From positions 124,001 through 188,000 of the forward strand of contig CAVPUA010000001.1 in NCBI GenBank assembly GCA_963708805.1: a DNA stretch of 64,000 nucleotides, in the 5' to 3' direction. This DNA comes from CAVPUA01 sp963708805 (GTDB taxonomy: Bacteria > Actinomycetota > Actinomycetes > Mycobacteriales > Jatrophihabitantaceae). The notes under the pieces are model-generated. The model made no database searches. It was given only the letters and a program-made list of their open reading frames with translations, and was not told the origin of the DNA. The position numbers and the translations under genes were made by a program. Shown here one piece after another: positions 25,570 to 35,243 of the stretch; the first letter of the stretch is position 1; the number at the start of each line of letters is the position of its first letter.

Positions 25570-28500
25570 ATGACGTTCACCCTCGCGCACGAACGTATGG
25601 GATCGCCCGCGTTTGACCTTCAGATCTTCGCGGATGGGATTCCTTATAGCGCTTGGCTTGCCGCTCCCAGCGGGATCATCACTTATGTGAATCGTGCTGC
25701 GACTGATTACGCGGGATTGCCGGTCGGCGCGGTGGCGGAGTGGGGTCTCGATCGACGCGGCCACCGCAGTGACGCGGATGCTGTGGCGCGCGAGTGGGCG
25801 CACGCCGTGCGCACGCAGACTCCATTCGACTTCGACTGTCGACTCCGCCGAGCGGACGGCAAGTACCGCTGGCACACTTGCCGCGCCCGGCCTTTGCATG
25901 ATGCAGAGGGTTTGGTCGTTAGCTGGCTGGGTACCGCGATCGACATCGACGACGCCAAGGAACTGGAAACCCGCCATCGCGACAGCGAGCGGAAGTCGGC
26001 CGAGACCCTAGCTCTCCTCGTGACGCTCCAGGCGCACGCGCCGGTCGGGTTCGGTTTCGTCGACCGCGACATTCGTAGAGTGCTGGTCAACGAGAAGCTG
26101 GCTGAATACAACGACACGACGGTCGCTGAGCAGGTCGGCGAACTCGTCTCCGAACTTGTCCCCGCGTTCTGGCCAAAACTCGAACCCCTTTACAGCTCAG
26201 TCCTCGAAACCGGCCACCCAGTGCTGGACGTGGAAGTTGAAGGTCCGTCGGCACTGGACCCACATCAGACTCGGCACTGGCTCAACAGCTATTACCCCGT
26301 CGCCCTGGCCGATGAGGTCATCGGGGTCGGGATCATAGCCATCGAGATCACTGATCGGAAAAGAGCAGAACAAGCCAACCGTCAGCTCGCGGCCATCGTC
26401 GAGCAATCCGGGGACGCGATTCTGGGTTCGACGTTGGACGGGATCGCCACCAGCTGGAATCACGCAGCAGAGGAACTCCTGGGCTACACAGCCCAAGAGA
26501 TAGTGGGCCATCCGCTCGCGGTACTGGCTCCTCCTGACCGGCGCGACGAACAGGCCCGTATCAGAGCCCGGATCATCGCCGGCGGACCGGCCGAACGCTA
26601 CGAGACGACCAGGCGTTGCAAGGACGGCAGCCTGATCGACGTGCTCATCACTTCCTCTCCGGCGACCGACGAGTCAGGGAACGTAGTTGGCGTGTCGGTG
26701 ATCGTCGTCGACATCACCGAGCGTCTGCGAGCCCGCAACGTCGCGCTGACGAGTCAACGTCAAATGGCCGAAGCTCAGGAGATCGCCCACGTAGGCAGCT
26801 TCGAGAAGGACTTCACCAGCGGTGAGATGACATGGTCAGCTGAGCTGTACCGGTTGCTCGGTGTCGAGCCAGATATGACACCGACGCTCGATCTCTTCCT
26901 GTCCATCGTTCATCCCGAGGATCGAACTCGGTTCCAAAGCGCTCACGCAGAGTCCATGCGACAAGGAACAATGACCGAGCTCACCCATCGAATCGTTCGA
27001 TCCGATGGCGAGCTGCGTTGGGTTGAGTCGCGAGCAATCTGCGAGCTCGGCCCCGGCGGCGCGGCGCTGAGCATGGCGGGGACGTTGCGGGACACGACCG
27101 AGCAGGTCGAGTCGGTCCGAGGTCAGCAAGAAGCTGAGAGCCGTTTCGAGATTGGATTCGAGCAAGCCGGCATCGCCACCGCGATTCTGAACCTGGACGG
27201 GATCGTCCGGCGCGTCAATCAAGCCGCCTGCTCGCTCCTGGGCCGTTCCGAGGAACAGTTGGTGGGACGAAACTGGGTGACGTTCAGCGCCTCTGACGAG
27301 GTGCCACTAGGCGCCATTCTCGCCGGACGATTCGCTGCCGGCCACGACACCTATGCGGCTGAACGACGGTTCTTGAGACCGGACGGCGACACTGTTTGGG
27401 GCGCGCTCCACGTGACGCTTGTCCGTGACGCGGCCGGACGAGCTGCGTACTACTTGGTGCAGCTACAAGACATTTGTCAACGCAAGGCGCTCGAAGCCGA
27501 CCTTCTGCATCAGGCCCTACATGACTCGCTGACCGACCTACCCAACCGCGCGCTGCTCAAGGATCGCCTGGTGCGACTGCTGGCCGGCACGCGCCGCCGC
27601 GGCACCCGGGTCGGCGTGATCTTCTGCGACCTCGACCACTTCAAACAAATCAACGACACCCTCTCTCACGACGCGGGTGACGACCTGCTCAAGCAGGCGG
27701 GCGCACACATCCTGGCCGCAGTGCGCGAGAGTGACACCGTAGCTCGCTTTGGCGGCGACGAGTTCGTCGTCGTGTGCGAAGAAGCCGACGTCGGCGAGAC
27801 CAGCGAGGTCGCTCGAGCCGTGTTGAAAGCCGTCAGCCAGCACTATCGCATCGGAGACCAGGACGTTCACGTCAGCGCCAGTATCGGTATCGCGATTTCC
27901 GACAGCGCGGCCACGGCCGAAAGCCTGCTGCGGGATTCCGACGCCGCCATGTTCAGCGCCAAAGGCCTTGGCCGCGACCGGGTCGAGATATTCGACGCCG
28001 CACTACGCGGCCTGTCCGAACGCAAGCTCACTATCGCATCCAGCCTTCGCAACGCATTGGCTCGAGACGAACTCGTCGTCCACTACCAACCAGTGGTAGA
28101 CCTCGCCACGGGAACGCTCGTCAGCGCCGAGGCACTGCTGCGCTGGAATCACCCCGATCTCGGGGTGGTCAACCCGGCCGAGTTCATCCCGTTGGCAGAA
28201 GAAAATGGCCTCATAGTGCCTATTGGCGCCTGGGTGCTCGAGCAGGCCTGCCGCCAGCTTGTGGAGTGGCAACGGCAACGGCCTGAAATGACGGTCGCGG
28301 TGAACCTCTCAGTACTCCAGATGCTGGACGCAGGAGTCGTTGACCAGGTCGAGAGCATCCTGAGCGCCACCGGGCTCAGGCCGGACACGCTCTGCCTGGA
28401 ACTCACCGAGAGCGCGTTCATGCAGGACGCCGACTACTTCACCAGCACCCTCGTCGCTCTCAAGACGCTTGGCGTCAAATTGGCCATCGACGACTTCGGA

Positions 28501-28836
28501 ACTGGGTACTCGTCACTGAGCTACCTCAAGAACTACCCCGTCGACGCCGTGAAAGTCGACCGGGCATTCGTCGATGGACTCGGCACTGATCAACGCGACT
28601 ACTCACTGGTCGCCGCGATTCTGGCCATGGCCGAAGCCCTCGGACTGTCAGTCACCGCCGAGGGTGTCGAGAACGCGACTCAGCTCGCCATCCTGCGCGA
28701 CCTCGGCTGCCAACACGCGCAGGGTTATCTCCTCGGCAAACCGGCAGCACCCGTCTCGATGCGCGAACTTCTCAACCCGGCCCACACCTGGGAAATCAGC
28801 GGACACCCCAGCCGGCAGCCGCAAACCTCGCGATGA
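25570..28836 (+). CDS. Multi-PAS GGDEF/EAL cyclic-di-GMP protein
   Basis: A 1088-residue cytoplasmic protein. Five PAS-type domains in series (about 15-135, 145-270, 275-395, 405-520, 525-645) are followed by GGDEF (645-815) and EAL (825-1075). The cyclase signature GGDEF near residue 728 is intact. The phosphodiesterase domain has EALLRW, NLSV, ELTES, IDDFGTGYSS and AEGVEN, so both activities are possible. No membrane segments. The third PAS (YEAT-like line: CKDGSLIDVLITSSPATDES) and the fourth (HVGSFEKDFTSGEMTWS) are typical PAS/PAC forms. It probably senses a cytosolic ligand or redox state. Confidence 0.92.
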   Translation: MTFTLAHERMGSPAFDLQIFADGIPYSAWLAAPSGIITYVNRAATDYAGLPVGAVAEWGLDRRGHRSDADAVAREWAHAVRTQTPFDFDCRLRRADGKYRWHTCRARPLHDAEGLVVSWLGTAIDIDDAKELETRHRDSERKSAETLALLVTLQAHAPVGFGFVDRDIRRVLVNEKLAEYNDTTVAEQVGELVSELVPAFWPKLEPLYSSVLETGHPVLDVEVEGPSALDPHQTRHWLNSYYPVALADEVIGVGIIAIEITDRKRAEQANRQLAAIVEQSGDAILGSTLDGIATSWNHAAEELLGYTAQEIVGHPLAVLAPPDRRDEQARIRARIIAGGPAERYETTRRCKDGSLIDVLITSSPATDESGNVVGVSVIVVDITERLRARNVALTSQRQMAEAQEIAHVGSFEKDFTSGEMTWSAELYRLLGVEPDMTPTLDLFLSIVHPEDRTRFQSAHAESMRQGTMTELTHRIVRSDGELRWVESRAICELGPGGAALSMAGTLRDTTEQVESVRGQQEAESRFEIGFEQAGIATAILNLDGIVRRVNQAACSLLGRSEEQLVGRNWVTFSASDEVPLGAILAGRFAAGHDTYAAERRFLRPDGDTVWGALHVTLVRDAAGRAAYYLVQLQDICQRKALEADLLHQALHDSLTDLPNRALLKDRLVRLLAGTRRRGTRVGVIFCDLDHFKQINDTLSHDAGDDLLKQAGAHILAAVRESDTVARFGGDEFVVVCEEADVGETSEVARAVLKAVSQHYRIGDQDVHVSASIGIAISDSAATAESLLRDSDAAMFSAKGLGRDRVEIFDAALRGLSERKLTIASSLRNALARDELVVHYQPVVDLATGTLVSAEALLRWNHPDLGVVNPAEFIPLAEENGLIVPIGAWVLEQACRQLVEWQRQRPEMTVAVNLSVLQMLDAGVVDQVESILSATGLRPDTLCLELTESAFMQDADYFTSTLVALKTLGVKLAIDDFGTGYSSLSYLKNYPVDAVKVDRAFVDGLGTDQRDYSLVAAILAMAEALGLSVTAEGVENATQLAILRDLGCQHAQGYLLGKPAAPVSMRELLNPAHTWEISGHPSRQPQTSR

Positions 28837-28857
28837 TCCGGGCGACTTATGGGCCCC

Positions 28858-28871
28858 TACGGATTCATCTG
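28858..28871 (+). repeat. Downstream-element box copy
   Basis: TACGGATTCATCTG, 21 bases after the GGDEF/EAL stop, differing from the 7661 and 13912 boxes by one base. It is followed by GTGCGCCAAGGGCGCGGC, which can form a short GCGCC/GGCGC hairpin. Confidence 0.45.
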
Positions 28872-28911
28872 TGCGCCAAGGGCGCGGCCCGGGATGCGGC
28901 GTTCACTTCTG

Positions 28912-29451
28912 TCATGGTTTCGTCGAGCTGTTTGGCGACGTGGCCTTTGGTGAGTCGGGATTCGATTGTGGTCGGCGCGCCGGTGGGGGTAGGTAGGCGG
29001 CGAGGGCACGGGCGTGTTCGTCGTTGAGCGCGGCTCGCAATACCGCGTCCGCAGCGGATAGCTGATCGGGTGTGACGCGCTGTGCGAGGGATTGGTTCAA
29101 CTGGTCGATGACCTCGACGAGAGCGCTGGCGTAGGCACGGCCGGCGACGGTGAGTTGGACGTTGAGCTGGCGGCCGTCCCTTTCATCGCGCACGGCTTGC
29201 GCGAGTCCGCGCGCTTCCAATCCAGTTACCAGCTTGCGAGCGGCCTGACGACTCACGCCGAGCGCGTCGCCCAGCCGCCCGATCGAGACGGGTCCTTGAC
29301 GTCGCAGCAGACGCACTGCGGCGGGATCGCTGCGCCGGTAACCGGTGTGACCACGGCGCTCGAGCTCGCAGCCCATCTGGGTGACCCAGCTTTGCCGTGC
29401 GAGCGCAAGCAGATCGCCGAAGCGGTAGTTCTTAGTTGACGGCTCGCTCAT
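28912..29451 (-). CDS. MarR-family transcriptional regulator
   Basis: A 179-residue winged-helix regulator. ATG 29451 opens MSEPSTKNYRFGDLL. The recognition region is GPVSIGRLGDALGVSRQAARKLVTGLEARGL (about residues 60-90), followed by the wing DERDGRQLNVQLT and the dimerisation helix. It is nearly head-to-head with the DUF3089 lipoprotein gene, which it probably regulates. Confidence 0.85.
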   Translation of the reverse strand: MSEPSTKNYRFGDLLALARQSWVTQMGCELERRGHTGYRRSDPAAVRLLRRQGPVSIGRLGDALGVSRQAARKLVTGLEARGLAQAVRDERDGRQLNVQLTVAGRAYASALVEVIDQLNQSLAQRVTPDQLSAADAVLRAALNDEHARALAAYLPPPARRPQSNPDSPKATSPNSSTKP

Positions 29452-29455
29452 CGCA

Positions 29456-30658
29456 ATGCCAGCATACCCAATTATGCAACCACGTTGCCTATTGCTGCTT
29501 CGCCACAACCGCACAACATCAAGGCAGCTGGCGGCGGCACTTGTCGGTCTCCTCGCGGTGCTGGTGGCCGGCTGCGGTGCCTCCGGCCACGCGTCCCGCC
29601 CGACGACCAGCAACGGTGGTCCGTCGGAATCGACGGTCTGGTTATGCCGCCCCGGGCAGGTGAGCGACCCATGCACAACCCCGCTGTCGGCCACGTCGGT
29701 GCCCGCCAGCGGTGCGCGCACCATCGAGACGGCGACCGATGACCCGAACCCTTCGGCCGACTGCTTCTACGTTTATCCGACCGTGAGCACCGAAGCGTCA
29801 GACAACTCCGACCTGCGGATCCAGGCAGCTGAACGGGACGCGGCCATCGCCCAGGCGGCCCGATTCTCCAGTGTGTGCCGCGTCTGGGCGCCGATGTACC
29901 GGCAACGCACCGAGGCATCGCTGGCCGAAGGACTCGGCAACGATCCCACGGCTGACACCGTGGCCTACCAGAGCCTCCTGGCGGCCTGGAGCGATTACCT
30001 GGCCCACGATAACGACGGACGACCAGTCGTGTTCATTGGTCATTCGCAGGGGGCCGCCATGCTGATCCGACTGCTCGCCAGCCAGGTCGACCCCCAGCCG
30101 GCCCTGCGGGCGCGCACCGTGCTGGCCATCCTCGCCGGCGGCAACGTCACCGTCCCGACCGGTTCGACGGTCGGCGCCACCTTCGCGCACCTCCCGCTAT
30201 GCACCGCCGCTGCGCAGGATGGCTGCGTCATCGCTTACTCGAGCTTCCCCACCCAGCCTCCGCCCGGGTCCGACTTCGGACGACCCGGCCAGGGCGTAAG
30301 CCTGCAGTCCGGGCAGCGGGCCACTGCGGGTCTCCAAGTCGCGTGCGTCAACCCAGCCAGCCTCGGCGGCGGCACCGCGGACCTCGCCCCGTACTTCCTC
30401 ACCGCCACCTCGACCCCACCCGCCCCGGCCATCACGACCGCCTGGGTCACCTACCCCGACCTCTACACCGCCGCCTGCCACAGCGCCGACGGGGCGAGCT
30501 GGCTGCAAATCGGTACCCAGACGACCGGGGGACGACCCGTCGTTTCAGAAACGCTGGGTCCCCAGTGGGGCTACCACGACGACGACATCAACCTCGCGCT
30601 CGGCGACCTCGTCACCGATACTCGCGCCGCGATCACCACTTACCAGCAATCCCACTGA
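29456..30658 (+). CDS. DUF3089 alpha/beta-hydrolase lipoprotein
   Basis: Up to 400 residues. A hydrophobic N-region ends in the lipobox LVAGC (near residue 40), so it is probably an exported lipoprotein. DUF3089 features are clear: DCFYVYPTVSTEASDNSDL, CRVWAPMYRQRT, the nucleophile elbow GHSQGAAML, and the closing GYHDDDINLALGDLV. The ATG at 29456 is only four bases from the divergent MarR start and has no ribosome site. Starts at ATG 29474 or TTG 29495 give a more normal signal peptide. Confidence 0.82.
   Translation: MPAYPIMQPRCLLLLRHNRTTSRQLAAALVGLLAVLVAGCGASGHASRPTTSNGGPSESTVWLCRPGQVSDPCTTPLSATSVPASGARTIETATDDPNPSADCFYVYPTVSTEASDNSDLRIQAAERDAAIAQAARFSSVCRVWAPMYRQRTEASLAEGLGNDPTADTVAYQSLLAAWSDYLAHDNDGRPVVFIGHSQGAAMLIRLLASQVDPQPALRARTVLAILAGGNVTVPTGSTVGATFAHLPLCTAAAQDGCVIAYSSFPTQPPPGSDFGRPGQGVSLQSGQRATAGLQVACVNPASLGGGTADLAPYFLTATSTPPAPAITTAWVTYPDLYTAACHSADGASWLQIGTQTTGGRPVVSETLGPQWGYHDDDINLALGDLVTDTRAAITTYQQSH
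29476..29488. promoter_or_regulatory. Candidate MarR operator
   Basis: GCAACCACGTTGC, a 5-bp inverted repeat with a three-base centre, sits between the MarR start and the likely lipoprotein start. If the lipoprotein begins at TTG 29495, this site is in the promoter region. Confidence 0.4.
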
Positions 30659-30740
30659 GCTACGGCCCGCGGTGCTCGATATCGACGGCTAGGACGCTCG
30701 GATTGCCGAATGAGGGACGCCGTCGACTCCTATCTGAGGA

Positions 30741-31121
30741 TCAGGTTATGAACGCGGTCATTCGGATCGAGACGAGCAGTCCTGGTATTTCGGCGCCGAG
30801 CTTGGCCGCGTAGCGGGTTGGTGGGTCGATCGGGAACCAGCGGGCGTATTCCTCGTTCATGCCGCCGAAGTCGCTCGGGTTGGTGAGCAATATGCCTACT
30901 TCGATGACGTCGTCGAGGCTTGCGCCGCCGGCCTGAAGGACGGCTTCGCAGTTGGCGAGCGCCTGCCGGGTCTGGTCTTGGATCGTTTCTCCGGCAAGCG
31001 TGCCGGTGCTCGGGTCGATGCCGGTCGTTCCTGAGAGGAACAGCTGCGATCCGGCCTTCACGCCCTGGCTATAAAGCGGTGAGCTCGGCGCGTTCGGGGT
31101 CGTAATGATCTGTCGCGGCAT
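30741..31121 (-). CDS. RidA/YjgF-family enamine deaminase
   Basis: A 126-residue protein starting at ATG 31121 behind a strong AAGGAGG site. The family signatures are YSQGVKAGSQLFLSGTTGID, QALANCEAVLQAGGASLDDV and the arginine-containing PPTRYAAKLG, which supplies the carboxylate-binding residue of RidA. RidA hydrolyses reactive enamine/imine intermediates in the cytosol. The closing SIRMTAF departs from the usual EIEAVA, so it may belong to a sister subfamily. Confidence 0.85.
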   Translation of the reverse strand: MPRQIITTPNAPSSPLYSQGVKAGSQLFLSGTTGIDPSTGTLAGETIQDQTRQALANCEAVLQAGGASLDDVIEVGILLTNPSDFGGMNEEYARWFPIDPPTRYAAKLGAEIPGLLVSIRMTAFIT

Positions 31122-31339
31122 GACGGTCCTCCTTAGTTTGGTGTCCCACGATCTCAGGTCCGAGGACGCCCAAGCAGTGGCAGACCTCCATCTCGTCTCG
31201 GTCGGCGAGGTGGTCTTCATCGCACTCATCTCCTGTCTATCAAGAGGCCGATAGCCGAGCGATCCACAGCGCGGCAGAGCCGCCGTGATCATCGCGGTGC
31301 TGGTGGGTAAGGGCAGGGCAACAGTCTGAGGAGGACCCG

Positions 31340-31948
31340 ATGAAGCTCCTGACCCCGCGCCAGGTCGTAGGGCTGGTCGAGCACGGCTACGAGGAGATCG
31401 AGCAGCTCATCGGCCTCGTCCCTCGCGCGATCGCCCTGCTGGACAGCGCCGAGCTCCTCATCGAACGGGTGAACGGCGTCGTCAGCCGTATCGAGTTGAC
31501 CGATAAGCGGGCCAACGATGTGGTCGCCGAGGCTCACCGTGTCGTCGTGCAGACGACTGCGGTCGTCGACTCGGCTGCGGGGCTGACGAATCGGGTCACG
31601 GCAATGCTGGAGCCGGTCGAGCGGCTGATGCCGCTGGTCGAGAAGGTGGCCGATAGCGTGACCCCTTCCGACGCAGCTGCGCTCGCGAAGCTCGTTCAGG
31701 ACCTGCCCGAGATCGTCGGCACGCTCCAACGCGACATCCTGCCGGTCCTTGACACGTTGGGCACGGTGGCACCTGACCTGCGCGATCTACTCGACGCCTC
31801 CAGGGACCTCAATGAAATATTGGGGGCGTTGCCCGGGCTCGGACGGGCCAAGCGTCGCCTCGACGACCAAGCCGATGAGGACTCCAGCAAGCGTGAGTAC
31901 CTGGCCGATGAGGAGATTTCGACCGCGCCGGACCGCGCCACAGATTAA
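31340..31948 (+). CDS. Conserved hypothetical helical protein
   Basis: A 202-residue protein starting at ATG 31340 with GAGGAGGA seven bases upstream. It is almost entirely amphipathic helix with hydrophobic heptads (IEQLIGLVPRAIALLDSAEL, LEPVERLMPLVEKVADSV) and a charged tail, resembling apolipoprotein-like or phasin-like actinobacterial proteins. No signal peptide or membrane span. Function unknown; a role at lipid or polymer surfaces is a guess from helix amphipathicity. Confidence 0.75.
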   Translation: MKLLTPRQVVGLVEHGYEEIEQLIGLVPRAIALLDSAELLIERVNGVVSRIELTDKRANDVVAEAHRVVVQTTAVVDSAAGLTNRVTAMLEPVERLMPLVEKVADSVTPSDAAALAKLVQDLPEIVGTLQRDILPVLDTLGTVAPDLRDLLDASRDLNEILGALPGLGRAKRRLDDQADEDSSKREYLADEEISTAPDRATD

Positions 31949-32309
31949 GCAGTGTCATTGGGCAACGCTCGCGTACGTTTGGTTCGGAGAGCCGTACGAC
32001 CTGGCTGCGGAACAGGCACCTGAGTGGGCCGGAACTGGCCGGCGCTAGCATTGATCTCAGGTGGTTACCCGCCGGGACGATGTGGGTTGGTGACAACTCC
32101 GATTGGGTCGTCGGCACCGATCGGCTGGAGGCCTGCGGCGCGCGGCCGCTCCGCCCCACGGTGTCGGTCTCGCGGAGTTCAGCGATGTGTCACAAGGCGT
32201 CTCGTCGCGGCCGCCCCGGACGGGCGCCAGGCGAACGTCTGTCGACCGAGCGCCGGTCGGTGTGCTGGGTGGTGGCCACCGAGCAGGGGCATGTTCAGAG
32301 GAGGGCTGA
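31949..32309. other. Intergenic, no gene recognised
   Basis: Several short frames on the plus strand (around 32024-32300) lack ribosome sites and family resemblance. The last 20 bases (CAGAGGAGGGCTGA) are the leader of the helicase at 32310. Confidence 0.4.
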
Positions 32310-34358
32310 GTGGATCGAGCAGGTCGGCGTCAGACGGGAGCACGGCGTTCCGCTTCGCCGAGGCAGCAACGCGCCCGCGCCGACGAGGATGTCCTGTCAG
32401 CGCTCGCTCGCTCCGTCCGTGAGGTACAGGCAGCTGTCGAGAGCGGCCGTGTGACACCCGCGGTGCGCAAGAAGTTTCAGGTGGCCGCTCAAGTGGTGCG
32501 TGAGGAGCACGCTCGAGTACAGGGCAGCCAGACACGCGGCCAGGCCACTCGGGTCGAGCAGTTGAAGCGGTTGGACGGGATCGCGACGATCCTGGCGAAG
32601 ACCGCCGTCCGCGACCCCACGCTTCTCGCCCTTCTCGCCGAGGGGACCGCGACTACGGCGGTCGCGCCCGCGCCCGCAACCACTGAGCGCCGGGTCGTGC
32701 CGCGGTCGGTCATTTCTCGACAGCTGGCCAACCCGTTCCTCGCCCCCGTCTTCTCGAACGCCGAGCCGCGCAGGGTTGGTCCGCGCCTCCTGGCCGGCTG
32801 GGAGCTGCTCAACCCACTGCTTAGCTCGTTCGAACGTGCCGACGGTGGCGCTCCGGCGTGCATGGCCCTGCCGGCACCGGTCGGTGTCCGCATTCCGAGC
32901 ACCCGGGAGCTGATGCCCCACCAGGCGCAGGTGGTCGCCGCTGCGGCGGGCGGCCACCGGACCTTCTTGCTCGCCGACGAGCCAGGTCTCGGCAAGACCG
33001 CACAGGCGTTGCTCGCCGCGGAGATGGCGAACGCGTACCCGCTGCTGGTGGTCGTGCCGAGCGTCGTGAAGACCAACTGGATACGTGAGACCGGCTTGTG
33101 GACACCGAACCGCTCGGCCACTGCGGTCCAGGGCAATGGCGATACGGTCGACGGCTTCGCCGACATCGTCGTAGTCAACTACGAGGTGCTCGACCGCCAC
33201 GTGGGGTGGTTCGGCGAGTTCGGGTTCCGCGGCATGATCGTCGACGAGGCGCACTTCATCAAGAACAAGACCTCACAACGCTCGCAGCACGTCCTCGACC
33301 TCGCCGACCGCATCCGCTCGCGCACCCCGCGTCCGCTGCTGATGGCGCTCACCGGTACCCCGCTGATCAACGACATAGACGACTTCCGAGCCATCTGGCA
33401 GTTTCTCGGCTGGATCGACCAGACCGAGCCGCGCACTGAGCTCATGGACTCCCTCGAGGAGATCGGCTTGACCCCCGCCGACCCGGGGTTCTATGCCGCG
33501 GCTCGCAAGTGTGTGATCGACCTTGGCATCGTTCGTCGCCGCAAGGTCGATGTGGCTGCCGACATTCCGGCCCGGCGCACGGCCGATCTGCCCGTCGAGC
33601 TCGAGGAGAAGGTCGCACGCTCGATCCGGGCGGCGGAGCGCGATCTCGCACACAGGTTGGTGACGCGGTACGAGGCCGCACTGGCGCGCCGTCGGTCTGG
33701 TGCCGTCGAGGGCATCGATCACGAACTCGTGCGCAAGGTGGCCAGGTGGGAGCAGAAGGACGCGCGCACGACGAAGACCGGCGAGAACGTGTTCAGCATG
33801 ATGCGGCGCATCGGCCAGGCGAAGGCGGGTCTCGCTGCCGACTACACGGCCCAGCTCGCGCGCAGCGCGGGCAAGGTTGTCTTCTTTGCCAAGCACATCG
33901 ACGTCATGGACATCGCAGAAGAGGCTTTCGTCAAGCAGGGGATTCGCTTCTCCTCGATCCGGGGCGACCAGACGCCGACGGCGCGGCAAAAGAACATCGA
34001 CGCCTTCGTGAACGATCCGGACGTCGTCATCGCGGTCTGCTCCCTGACGGCCGCCGGCGTGGGTCTTAATTTGCAGGTCGCCTCCAACATCGTGCTGGCC
34101 GAGCTGTCCTGGACCGACGCGGAACAGACACAGGCCATCGATCGCAGCCACCGCATCGGTCAGACCGAGCCCGTCACTGCCTGGCGCATCATCGCCGCGC
34201 AGACCATCGACAGCCGGATCGCCGAGCTGATCGACAGCAAAGCGGGACTCGCCGCCAGAGCACTCGACGGCTCCGATGAACAGGTGTGGTCGTCGGCCGA
34301 CGTGCAGCTCGAAGCGCTGGTCGCGTTGTTGACAGACGCCCTGTCTGAGCCGGCATAA
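32310..34358 (+). CDS. SNF2-family DEAD/DEAH helicase
   Basis: A 682-residue protein from GTG 32310 with AGAGGAGG nine bases upstream. The first 190 residues are a charged helical extension. The helicase core has Walker A GLGKT (near 226), DEAH (near 312; VDEAHFIKNKTSQRS), motif III LTGTPLIND, motif V SLTAAGVGLNLQ and motif VI QAIDRSHRIGQ (near 609). The compact form resembles SMARCAL1/ZRANB3-like annealing helicases. It stands alone, without methylase, nuclease or phospholipase genes of known defence systems nearby. Confidence 0.88.
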   Translation: MDRAGRRQTGARRSASPRQQRARADEDVLSALARSVREVQAAVESGRVTPAVRKKFQVAAQVVREEHARVQGSQTRGQATRVEQLKRLDGIATILAKTAVRDPTLLALLAEGTATTAVAPAPATTERRVVPRSVISRQLANPFLAPVFSNAEPRRVGPRLLAGWELLNPLLSSFERADGGAPACMALPAPVGVRIPSTRELMPHQAQVVAAAAGGHRTFLLADEPGLGKTAQALLAAEMANAYPLLVVVPSVVKTNWIRETGLWTPNRSATAVQGNGDTVDGFADIVVVNYEVLDRHVGWFGEFGFRGMIVDEAHFIKNKTSQRSQHVLDLADRIRSRTPRPLLMALTGTPLINDIDDFRAIWQFLGWIDQTEPRTELMDSLEEIGLTPADPGFYAAARKCVIDLGIVRRRKVDVAADIPARRTADLPVELEEKVARSIRAAERDLAHRLVTRYEAALARRRSGAVEGIDHELVRKVARWEQKDARTTKTGENVFSMMRRIGQAKAGLAADYTAQLARSAGKVVFFAKHIDVMDIAEEAFVKQGIRFSSIRGDQTPTARQKNIDAFVNDPDVVIAVCSLTAAGVGLNLQVASNIVLAELSWTDAEQTQAIDRSHRIGQTEPVTAWRIIAAQTIDSRIAELIDSKAGLAARALDGSDEQVWSSADVQLEALVALLTDALSEPA

Positions 34359-34544
34359 AACCCGCGGCCTCGCGGAACTGGCGAGACAGCGGCGCCACGT
34401 GTCTGCATCACCTAGCCCTTGATGTCGCCCTCGACACGACTGAATGCGCGCGGAGCGACGTGATCTTGTCAGGCCTCGACCTGCATGTCCGGGTGTGTCC
34501 GTGCCGATCTTCGGTCCTCGTCCGCGTGCGATTCTGTCGGCTGC

Positions 34545-35159
34545 TTATCTGCCGATGGCGAGAGCGAGGAGAGTATCGACCGCGGTTTCGAACGGGCGGG
34601 TGCTCCGCTGCGCCTGGGCGAGCAGGAGCCCTCCTTGGAGCGTGGCGAGCAGAGTTGTGGCGAGGTCGTCGGGGTCGATGTCGGAGGGGAGCGTCCCGTC
34701 GGCGTGTAGGGATCGCAGTCCATCGCTGATGGCGGCCGCCCACTCATCGAACCCAGCCGCGATCAGCGTTCGGGCATCAGGATCACTTTCGGCGAGTTGG
34801 CCAACGAGGGACCCAAGTTGGCAGCCCCCCTTTGCTTTGGTGCGCCTCGCTGCGCCGATCACCATGTTCCGCCAGGTTTCGACGCCGTTCGCGCTTTCGA
34901 ACGCGTGACGGTTGCGGTGGACGATGGACGCGGCTTGGTAGTCGATGACCGCCTGCACGAGTTCGATCTTGTCGGGGAAATAGTGGTACAGCTGTGAGCC
35001 GCTCACTTCCGCCGCGACCTTGACGTCTTCCAGGGTGGTCGCTGCGACCCCGCGTTCGTGGATCAACTCGGCGGCCTTCTCCACGATTCGTGCTCGGGTG
35101 CGCTCACCCTTGGGCGTCAGCTTGGGCCGGTCGTCGGGGTCATTGGCCATGCCGTCCAT
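34545..35159 (-). CDS. TetR/AcrR-family regulator
   Basis: About 204 residues. The HTH is TRARIVEKAAELIHERG and TLEDVKVAAEVSGSQLYHYFPDKIELV. The ligand domain contains the Cys of GGCQLGSLVGQLAE and the GLRSLHADGTLPSDIDPDDLATTLLATLQGG block seen in TetR regulators of reductases and of QacR/LfrR-like types. Start is either ATG 35159 or ATG 35150; neither has a clear ribosome site, and leaderless translation is possible. Divergent from an SDR gene, its likely target. Confidence 0.85.
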   Translation of the reverse strand: MDGMANDPDDRPKLTPKGERTRARIVEKAAELIHERGVAATTLEDVKVAAEVSGSQLYHYFPDKIELVQAVIDYQAASIVHRNRHAFESANGVETWRNMVIGAARRTKAKGGCQLGSLVGQLAESDPDARTLIAAGFDEWAAAISDGLRSLHADGTLPSDIDPDDLATTLLATLQGGLLLAQAQRSTRPFETAVDTLLALAIGR

Positions 35160-35176
35160 GCTAGCGACTTTTGAGT

Positions 35177-35204
35177 TTGACAGCCCAGTCGGCCGCTGTA
35201 ATAG
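35177..35204 (+). promoter_or_regulatory. Promoter of the SDR gene
   Basis: TTGACA (35177-35182), 16-base spacer, TAATAG (35199-35204), ending 40 bases before ATG 35244. It lies in the shared gap with the divergent TetR gene, where repressor binding would block it. Confidence 0.6.
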
Positions 35205-35243
35205 TGAGTCGCACAACCCATTTTTCGAGAGAGGGCAATCCTG

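Noticed and set aside
31155..31292. N-terminal extension of the RidA gene
   Set aside because: The strong AAGGAGG before ATG 31121 and the RidA fold beginning there fix the start.
32310..34358. SNF2 helicase as part of a DISARM or similar defence system
   Set aside because: No methyltransferase, DUF1998 or phospholipase genes nearby; neighbours are a helical hypothetical and a TetR gene.
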